NCBI GenBank assembly: GCA_009781005.1
Contig: WQYX01000026.1
Location: 1-48,563 of the forward strand
Source: Polyangiaceae bacterium
GTDB lineage: Bacteria; Myxococcota_A; Polyangia; Polyangiales; Polyangiaceae
Direction: 5' to 3'
DNA: 48,563 nucleotides
Under the pieces are notes generated by a model. The model saw only the letters and a program-made list of their open reading frames with translations, made no database searches and was not told the origin of the DNA. The position numbers and the translations under genes are program-made. This document shows, piece after piece, positions 42,017 to 48,563 of the stretch (positions are counted from its first letter, which is position 1; each line of letters opens with the position of its first letter).

Positions 42017-42579
42017 CGGTTTCCACCGAAGAGAGTGAGCACGCCGTGGAAGAAGCAAAAGAGATGTCCCCAGGCACCGAAAAAGACAAAACTCTCGATC
42101 CGCAGACCGAGCGCGCGCTCGGCTTCGTCCAAATGCTCATCGAGAAGATGGAGATGGATGCCGAAGTATCGCTCGCGCCCGACGACGGCGAGGGCTCGGC
42201 CGACGAGATCCGTCTCGAGATCGAAGGACCCGACGCCGGCCGCATCATCGGCAAGCGTGGCAGCGTGCTCGAGGCCATCCAGTACCTGACCACGCGCGTT
42301 GCACACAGACCCGGCGAGCCGCGCAAGCACATCGCGGTCGACGCCGAAGGCTACCGCGCGCGCCACGAAGATCAGCTCTCCGAGATGGCGAAGAAGCTCG
42401 CGCGCCGTGTCGCCAAGGAAGGCAAGATCATCACGTTCGATCCAATGACCGCGCGAGATCGTCGCGTCATTCACATGGCGCTCAAAGACATGCAGGGCGT
42501 CCGCACGGAGAGTCACGGCGAAGGCCCCGATCGCCGCGTGCAGATCATCCCGGTCAAGAGCAGCACGCCTCCAGTCTGA
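42013..42579 (+). CDS. jag: RNA-binding protein Jag/KhpB
   Basis: ATG 42013 overlaps the yidC stop. The 188-residue protein lacks the N-terminal Jag_N module of Firmicutes and starts with an acidic tail. KH domain: EGPDAGRIIGKRGSVLEAIQ (GxxG loop GKRG). R3H domain: KIITFDPMTARDRRVIHMAL (RxxxH). It binds single-stranded RNA; in other bacteria it affects cell-envelope gene expression. This is the last gene of the conserved cluster here: mnmE, often next, is absent. Confidence 0.95.
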   Translation: MTVSTEESEHAVEEAKEMSPGTEKDKTLDPQTERALGFVQMLIEKMEMDAEVSLAPDDGEGSADEIRLEIEGPDAGRIIGKRGSVLEAIQYLTTRVAHRPGEPRKHIAVDAEGYRARHEDQLSEMAKKLARRVAKEGKIITFDPMTARDRRVIHMALKDMQGVRTESHGEGPDRRVQIIPVKSSTPPV

Positions 42580-42583
42580 TCTC

Positions 42584-42614
42584 GTAGTCGTTGACCTGAT
42601 CGTTGACGGCGACG
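42584..42614 (+). repeat. R5 repeat fragment
   Basis: GTAGTCGTTGACCTGATCGT then TGACGGCGACGA is nearly the complement of the left arm of the R5 tract at 36042. It lies directly after jag and before the antitoxin-like stub. Confidence 0.5.
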
Positions 42615-42632
42615 AACTACAATGCGCATCCA

Positions 42633-42758
42633 ATGAAGAAGGATGAGACCGATCTCTCACGCTACGATTGGAGCAAAGCAAAGCGCGGTCGGCATCTCGA
42701 GCGCGCACGGCGATCGCTTGTAGAGCCTCCCCCGCCCGCGCGCAGGAGGGCGCATTGA
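42633..42758 (+). pseudogene. truncated small gene, possible antitoxin remnant
   Basis: ATG 42633 opens MKKDETDLSRYDWSKAKRGR, HLERARRSLV, and then runs into R3e at about 42723, ending at TGA 42756 after a Pro/Arg tail of repeat origin. The pattern YDWSKAKRGR near the N-terminus is typical of small antitoxins that pair with BrnT/RelE-like toxins (inference from memory of such proteins). A natural continuation would be a DNA-binding segment, absent here. The repeat probably inserted into the gene. No toxin frame is adjacent. Confidence 0.45.
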
Positions 42759-42843
42759 GGTCCCGCCGCAGGCGGGCCGACAGCGCCGAAGGCGCCGAAA
42801 AAAGCGCGTCCGACGAGCACGAGGCCGGGGGGAGGCACGCGCG

Positions 42844-43791
<948 letters not shown>

Positions 43792-43798
43792 CGCGATC

Positions 43799-45517
43799 TC
43801 ATCGTGTGGCGGATTTCACGCGCTCGGTGAGGATACGGGCGGCGTCGGCGACTGGGAGAAGTTCCGCCTTCTTCGGATCCGTCTCGGTGCGCGGCTTCAA
43901 TTCGATATGACCACTTGCAAGAGCCTTGGCGCCGATGGTCACGCGAAGTGGTATCCCAAGTAAATCTGCATCTTTGAATTTCACCCCCGGCCGCTCGTCG
44001 CGATCATCCCAGAGCACATCGATGCACTCTGCACGAAGATCGTCGTAAAGCTTCTTTGCGGTGGAGATGACGTTTTCGTCTTTGCCAATCGTGATGAGAT
44101 GCACGTGATATGGCGCAATGCTCATGGGCCACCGGATGCCGTCGGCGTCGTGGTGTTGTTCGATGGCACTCGCGACCAGGCGCGAGATGCCGATGCCATA
44201 GCAACCCATGACGATCGGATGCTTTTCTTGCTTCTCGTCCGCGAAGGTTGCGCCCATCTGCGTGGAGTAACGCGTGCCGAGAATGAAGATATGACCACCT
44301 TCGATTCCGCGGTACGACCTCAACGTGCCCGAGCTGCAGTTCGGGCATGCATCGCCCGTTGTCGCAAGGCGGATATCGTGAAGTTCCCCATCCCAATCGC
44401 GCCCTCGATTGACGCCGATGACGTGGTGGTCAGTGCGGTTTGCACCCGTCACTGCGTTCTTCACCATCGCGGCAGCGCGGTCGACGACGACCTTCCCTTT
44501 GAAACCAACCGGGCCTGCGAAACCAACCGCGGCCCCCGTGGCTTTTTCTACGTCCGCGTCGGCCGCGAGAAATACTTCGTCAACGCCGAGAGCACGCGCG
44601 AGACGGATCTCATTGACGTCGTGATCACCACGGACAATCGCCATGACGATGCTCTTGCCCGCCACATAAAGGAGCGACTTGAGAAAGCGATCCTTCGGCA
44701 TCTTTAGGAATGCCGCCACGTCGTCGATGCCGCCGATCTTCGGCGTGTGAACGTCCTTCATCTCTTCTGCGGCTGCATTCGACTCCGTCTCTCCTGGAGC
44801 TTTGACCGTCGCGATCTCGACGTTCGCCGCATAATCGCACGTGCCACACGCGACGATCGCGTCCTCCCCCGAATCCGCAAGAACCTGAAACTCGGCGCTG
44901 GTCGATCCGCCGATGGCCCCCGGATCGGCCGCCACCATGCGATAGACGAGGCCCAGGCGATCGAACACGCGACAGTACGCCTTGCGCATGATTTCGTAGC
45001 TGCCGCGCGCGGCCTCTTCGCTCACGTCGAACGAGTACGCGTCCTTCATCAAGAACTCGCGGCCGCGCAAGAGACCTCCACGCGGACGGGGCTCGTCGCG
45101 GAACTTCGTTTGGATTTGATAAACGTTCTTGGGCATATCGCGAAAGCTCCGGATTTCGCGGCGCGCGATGTCCGTCACGATCTCTTCGTGCGTGGGGCCG
45201 AGGTGGAACTCACCGCCTTTGCGATCTTTCAAGCGAAAGAGAGTGTCGCCGTAGAGATCCCAGCGCCCCGTCTCTTTGAAGTACTCCGCCGGCAAGAGCG
45301 CGGGCATCAAGATCTCTTGAGCACCGGCGCGGTCCATCTCCTCGCGCACGACGGCTTCGACTTTCTTCAACACACGAAGGCCGAGCGGCAAGAAATCGTA
45401 CATGCCGGCGCCGACTTTGCGAATGTAGCCACCGCGCACGAGCAGCGTGTGACTCACATTGGCGGCATCCGCCGGGGCTTCTTTGACCGTGGGAATGAGT
45501 GCTCGCGAGAAAAGCAT
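43799..45517 (-). CDS. proS: proline--tRNA ligase, bacterial type with editing domain
   Basis: The start taken is ATG 45517 (MLFSRALIPTVKEAPADAAN, 572 residues); ATG 45541 is possible. This is a class II synthetase charging tRNA-Pro. Motif 1 region: GAGMYDFLPLGLRVLKKVEA. Motif 2: KFRDEPRPRGGLLRGREFLM. The YbaK-like editing insertion sits between motifs 2 and 3 (~residues 220-400, with KSLLYVAGKSIVMAI). Motif 3: GCYGIGISRLVASAIEQHHD. The anticodon-binding C-terminus follows. Length and insertion match the ProRS of most bacteria. Its stop codon is in an R2 fragment shared with the convergent hydrolase gene. Confidence 0.97.
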   Translation of the reverse strand: MLFSRALIPTVKEAPADAANVSHTLLVRGGYIRKVGAGMYDFLPLGLRVLKKVEAVVREEMDRAGAQEILMPALLPAEYFKETGRWDLYGDTLFRLKDRKGGEFHLGPTHEEIVTDIARREIRSFRDMPKNVYQIQTKFRDEPRPRGGLLRGREFLMKDAYSFDVSEEAARGSYEIMRKAYCRVFDRLGLVYRMVAADPGAIGGSTSAEFQVLADSGEDAIVACGTCDYAANVEIATVKAPGETESNAAAEEMKDVHTPKIGGIDDVAAFLKMPKDRFLKSLLYVAGKSIVMAIVRGDHDVNEIRLARALGVDEVFLAADADVEKATGAAVGFAGPVGFKGKVVVDRAAAMVKNAVTGANRTDHHVIGVNRGRDWDGELHDIRLATTGDACPNCSSGTLRSYRGIEGGHIFILGTRYSTQMGATFADEKQEKHPIVMGCYGIGISRLVASAIEQHHDADGIRWPMSIAPYHVHLITIGKDENVISTAKKLYDDLRAECIDVLWDDRDERPGVKFKDADLLGIPLRVTIGAKALASGHIELKPRTETDPKKAELLPVADAARILTERVKSATR

Positions 45518-45595
45518 TTGAGCGACGCATCTAGCATGCACCAGCAGTGCGTGTATCGACGCGATGGCTCACGTGCAGCTTCGATGTGCAAGGTA

Positions 45596-45715
45596 GCCGC
45601 AAACGATTTGGCGCGAGGTCGAGGCGGGGCCGAGCAGCGGACCGGAACAGCCTAATGGCTTTGAGGACCGCCGCGCAGGCCCCAACAATGAGATCGCGCC
45701 AAAGCGGAAGCGGGC
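45596..45715 (-). repeat. R2 intergenic repeat, copy d
   Basis: GCCGCAAACGATTTGGCGCG to CGCGCCAAAGCGGAAGCGGGC, with GGCCCCAACAATGAGATCGC and TGGCTTTGAGGACCGC as in R2b on the other strand. It lies two bases from the stop codon of the phosphofructokinase gene and fills most of the spacer to proS. Confidence 0.8.
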
Positions 45716-45717
45716 TA

Positions 45718-47058
45718 CTAGATGAAGCGGGGTTGGCCGGTGGCTTCGATGACCGAGAGCCATAGCTCGCCGTCCGGATCGATCCGCTTCGATCCCGAGA
45801 GCGCGAGAGGCAGCGGCACGTGCGTGAAGATGCCATGCCAGCGCCCCACCATCATGTCGGTCTTGCCAGCCATGGCCGCGTGCACGGCATCGCGCGCGAG
45901 CGCGTCGCAGAAGATGGCATCCATGGCGTCCGCAGGCACACCACGAAGCATATAACTCGGGTCGATATATTTGAGCACCACGGGATCGCCGCGATCGGCA
46001 AAATGCTTTTCAATCACGGTTTTTAGATATCGGCCAATATCGAGTTCCGCAGACGAAAAACGTAAATTTCCAGACGCATCCCGAAGCTCCGCTCCGTCTT
46101 CCGCGGGCCGCTCCACCAGGCACCGCCCGCATCCTTCCGCAGCCACCAGCACGGCATGACCGCGCAACGCCAAACGGTGTTCGAGGTATGCGAGGAGGCC
46201 CGAGGGCCCCTCCAGTGCGTACGGAACTTCGGGCACGAGGCACGCGTTGACGTCATGGCTGGCGATGGATGCATGCGCAGCGATGAATCCTGCGTCGCGC
46301 CCCATCAACTTCACGAGACCAATGCCGTTGCGAGTGGACATGGCCTCCGTGTGCGCGGCGTCGATGGCTTCGCGCGCGCGCGCAACGGCGGTCTCGAAAC
46401 CGAAGGTCTTGTCCACGAAAGGAACGTCATTATCGATGGTCTTGGGAATGCCGATGATGGAAAGTGGCACTGCGCGACGCGACGCCTCCTCGAAGAGCAT
46501 ATGCGCGCCGCGCATGGTCCCGTCGCCGCCGATGATGAGGAGAATGTCGATCTGCTCGCGCACGAGCGTTTCGAGCATGACCTCGGGAGGGTGGGGACCG
46601 CGCGACGTGCCGAGCATGGTGCCGCCGTGCGTGTGGATGTAGCGCACGTCGTCCGGACCGAGGTGCCTGAGCGGCAAGTGCGACGCCGGATCGAGACCCG
46701 CAAAACCAAAGCGGATACCAAAGACATTTTTGACGCCGTACGCGTAGTGGAACTGGAGCACCACCGAGCGCACGACGTTGTTGATGCCGGGGCAAAGGCC
46801 CCCAGCCGTGAGGATTGCGGCGCGCGTCTTTGCGGGATCGAAGAAGAGCTGCTCACGCGGTCCGGCTCGTTCGAAGCTCTTCGACAGATCCGGCACGCTC
46901 GCGTGTTCGAGCTCGACGTCTTTGAGCACCGTTGCGTCGTCGGCGGAGTACGCCGGAAGCTCGGCGCCGAGCCTGCGCGAGAGCCCGAGCGGCGACGGCA
47001 CGGTTCGCGGTCCGAGAGCGCGTACTTGCCATGCAGGGGCTTTTTCTGTCGACGCCAT
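45718..47058 (-). CDS. pfkA: 6-phosphofructokinase, ATP-type by signature
   Basis: The start taken is ATG 47058 (MASTEKAPAWQVRALGPRTV, 446 residues); GTG/ATG up to 47094 is also open. It is longer than E. coli PfkA (320) and belongs by layout to the long group that includes plant/trypanosome ATP enzymes and PPi-dependent ones. Motifs are ILTAGGLCPGINNVVRSVVL, GGTMLGTSRGPH, LLIIGGDGTMRGAHML, GIPKTIDNDVPFVDKTFGF, and KLMGRDAGFIAAHA. GGDGT (Gly, not Asp, after GGD) predicts ATP as phosphoryl donor, while PKTIDND carries the lysine also seen in PPi enzymes. It catalyses fructose 6-phosphate to fructose 1,6-bisphosphate, the committed glycolytic step. Confidence 0.93.
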   Translation of the reverse strand: MASTEKAPAWQVRALGPRTVPSPLGLSRRLGAELPAYSADDATVLKDVELEHASVPDLSKSFERAGPREQLFFDPAKTRAAILTAGGLCPGINNVVRSVVLQFHYAYGVKNVFGIRFGFAGLDPASHLPLRHLGPDDVRYIHTHGGTMLGTSRGPHPPEVMLETLVREQIDILLIIGGDGTMRGAHMLFEEASRRAVPLSIIGIPKTIDNDVPFVDKTFGFETAVARAREAIDAAHTEAMSTRNGIGLVKLMGRDAGFIAAHASIASHDVNACLVPEVPYALEGPSGLLAYLEHRLALRGHAVLVAAEGCGRCLVERPAEDGAELRDASGNLRFSSAELDIGRYLKTVIEKHFADRGDPVVLKYIDPSYMLRGVPADAMDAIFCDALARDAVHAAMAGKTDMMVGRWHGIFTHVPLPLALSGSKRIDPDGELWLSVIEATGQPRFI

Positions 47059-47112
47059 TTCGATCACGCGGAGCTGCAGGGAACGTACCCGCAAAAGCGG
47101 TCAGGTGTCTAT

Positions 47113-47134
47113 TTAAGTAGCCCCATCCGCGCTC
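47113..47134. repeat. R3 end fragment
   Basis: TTAAGTAGCCCCATCCGCGC matches the outer end of R3 (TTAAG, 2-3 variable bases, CCCATCCGC). No body follows. It lies between the pfk start and the stop codon of the response-regulator gene. Confidence 0.55.
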
Positions 47135-47135
47135 C

Positions 47136-48497
47136 TCAATCGCCACGAAGTCCGAGCGTGCGCGCTTTTTTGTAAAGGTGACTTCGTTCGAGATCGAGTG
47201 CGCGCGCCGTTGCCGTCATCTGACCGCCGTGGTGGGCGAGCGCATCTTGGAGGATCTGGCGCTCGGCTTCTTCGACGAGCGTGCGGAACGCCACGCCCGG
47301 CCGATAGAGCCCCGCAGCCTTGTTCATTCCGCCTCCCGGCAGGCAGTTGCGCACGTCGGTGGCGTTGATGACGTCCGCGGGCGTGAGGATCACGAGCCGT
47401 TCGGTGAGGTTCTTCAGCTCGCGGACGTTGCCCGGAAAATTGTAAGATACAAGGACCTCGACGGCCTCCTCCGCGAGCTTGATGCCGGGGCGATCATTGG
47501 CCTTTGCCGCGAGCTCGACGAAGTGCTCCGCCAGCGTGGGGATGTCTTCGCGACGCGCGCGCAGCGGCGGGATGTGCAGCGGCACGACGTTGAGCCGGTC
47601 GTACAGATCGGCGCGGAACGTTTCCGACTCACACGCCTTGACGAGATCGCGATTGGTGGCGGCAACGACGCGCGCGTCGACTTTGATGACTTCGCTGCCG
47701 CCGACGCGTTCGATCTCGCGTTCCTGAAGAACGCGAAGGAGCTTCGCCTGCATCGCGAGCGGCATGTCGCCAACTTCGTCGAGGAACAACGTGCCGAAGC
47801 ATGCGCGTTCGAACTTGCCGCGCCGCTGCTTGGTGGCTCCGGTGAACGCACCGGCTTCGTGGCCGAAGAGTTCACTCTCGATCAGCTCGCTCGGCAGGGC
47901 GGCGCAATTGAGTTTTTCGAGCGGCCCTTTCGCGCGCGGCGAGAGCTGATGGATGGCGCGCGCGACGAGCTCCTTGCCGGTGCCGCGCTCGCCGGTCAAT
48001 AAAACGCTCGCGGCGCTCTTTGCGGCACGCGCAATCTGCTCGACGAGCTTCGTGATGGCGGGGCTATGTCCGATGAGATCCCCGGCTTGGCCCGTTGCCA
48101 AACGGAGCTCGCGCGCCTCGTTTTCGGCGCGTTCGAGCCGCAGAGCGGTTTCGACCGCGATGAGGAGCGCGTCGGTGTTGATCGGCTTTTCGAGGAAGTT
48201 GAGCGCACCGAGGCGCGTCGCGCGCACCGCGGTGTCGATGGTCGCGTGCCCGCTCATCATGATGACGGGGACTTCGTTGTTGGCGTCGCGCAGATTCGAC
48301 AAGAGCGAGAGCCCATCGCCGTCAGGCAACTGCACATCGAAAAGACACAAATCGTAACTTCGTTTTTTTAGCTTCTCTTCGGCCACTTTCACCCCGCCCG
48401 CAACGTCGACCGCATAGCCTTCGAGCGAGAGAGCCTTGTTCAACGTGGTGAGGATGGCGGGCTCGTCGTCGACCACGAGCAAGTGAGCGTGCGGCAT
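47136..48497 (-). CDS. NtrC-family sigma-54-dependent response regulator
   Basis: The 453 residues have three parts. The receiver has an acidic pocket in LLVVDDEPAI, phospho-acceptor D54 in DLCLFDVQLPDGDG and K104 in FLEKPIN. The AAA+ activator domain has LIGHSPAITKLVEQIARAAK, Walker A GERGTGKE, GAFTGA for sigma-54 contact, Walker B GTLFLDEVGDMP and arginine fingers in FRADLYDRLNVVPL. The C-terminal Fis-type helix-turn-helix is HHGGQMTATARALDLERSHL. The order and length fit the NtrX branch. It should activate sigma-54 promoters after phosphorylation. Its sensor kinase would lie beyond the right edge of the window; the remaining 66 bp (48498-48563) show no supported gene start or RNA. Confidence 0.95.
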   Translation of the reverse strand: MPHAHLLVVDDEPAILTTLNKALSLEGYAVDVAGGVKVAEEKLKKRSYDLCLFDVQLPDGDGLSLLSNLRDANNEVPVIMMSGHATIDTAVRATRLGALNFLEKPINTDALLIAVETALRLERAENEARELRLATGQAGDLIGHSPAITKLVEQIARAAKSAASVLLTGERGTGKELVARAIHQLSPRAKGPLEKLNCAALPSELIESELFGHEAGAFTGATKQRRGKFERACFGTLFLDEVGDMPLAMQAKLLRVLQEREIERVGGSEVIKVDARVVAATNRDLVKACESETFRADLYDRLNVVPLHIPPLRARREDIPTLAEHFVELAAKANDRPGIKLAEEAVEVLVSYNFPGNVRELKNLTERLVILTPADVINATDVRNCLPGGGMNKAAGLYRPGVAFRTLVEEAERQILQDALAHHGGQMTATARALDLERSHLYKKARTLGLRGD

Positions 48498-48563
48498 GAG
48501 GATGGCGACGAGGCTACATGCCCCGCCTCCGCTTTGCCATCTGCGGCGAACCGCAGAGATGTA

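Overview
The window reads as a chromosomal segment of a GC-rich Myxococcota bacterium, most likely from the Polyangiales. This is inferred from gene content, not from a marker-gene search. Pointers are two Hanks-type Ser/Thr kinases, an AgmX/GltJ-like gliding-motility-type protein, two OmpA proteins with thrombospondin type-3 repeats, several Asp/Ala-rich lipoproteins, an NtrC-type regulator, GTG starts and strong GC3 bias. No prophage, transposase, CRISPR array, rRNA or tRNA gene was recognised.

Layout. 1-3.1 kb: repeats, a zinc-finger Ser/Thr kinase and an unknown protein. 3.3-6.1 kb (minus strand): a degenerate histidine kinase, a DUF2334 deacetylase-fold protein and a protein built of four ~93-residue repeats. 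6.2-9.0 kb: two divergent GT4-type glycosyltransferases. 9.1-18 kb: trpS, thiC, a lipoprotein, a 5'-nucleotidase-family lipoprotein, bioB and acnA. 18.4-21.4 kb: a membrane protein, a cyclophilin, a lipoprotein and a carboxylesterase. 21.5-23.9 kb: a Ser/Thr kinase translationally coupled to a TPR-like membrane protein. 24-27.4 kb: a remnant lipoprotein and three unknown proteins. 27.5-29.6 kb: prfB with a programmed +1 frameshift, then a ROK sugar kinase. 29.8-39.3 kb: envelope genes (two OmpA proteins, a zinc-ribbon membrane protein, the AgmX-like protein, a CAP-domain lipoprotein). 39.4-42.6 kb: the conserved rpmH-rnpA-yidD-yidC-jag cluster, here without dnaA or mnmE beside it. 42.8-48.5 kb: a metallo-beta-lactamase-fold hydrolase, proS, a phosphofructokinase and a sigma-54 response regulator.

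The most unusual content is between the genes. At least five families of intergenic repeats (called R1 to R5 here) fill most of the longer spacers. R1, R2 and R4 have terminal inverted repeats. Copies of R1-R4 often begin on the stop codon of a neighbouring gene, and some supply the start codon or ribosome-binding site of the next one. They are nested in one another: R3 lies inside R2 at the left edge, and a 169-bp inverted-repeat element lies inside an R1 copy at 35.5 kb. A 41-bp double-hairpin cassette is shared by two R1 copies and one R3 copy. With no transposase in the window they look like non-autonomous, MITE-like or REP-like elements moved in trans. This repeat network is the best candidate here for an undescribed system.

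Limits: all assignments come from reading motifs by eye. No database search, folding or alignment was run, and repeat boundaries are approximate by a few bases unless inverted termini are stated.
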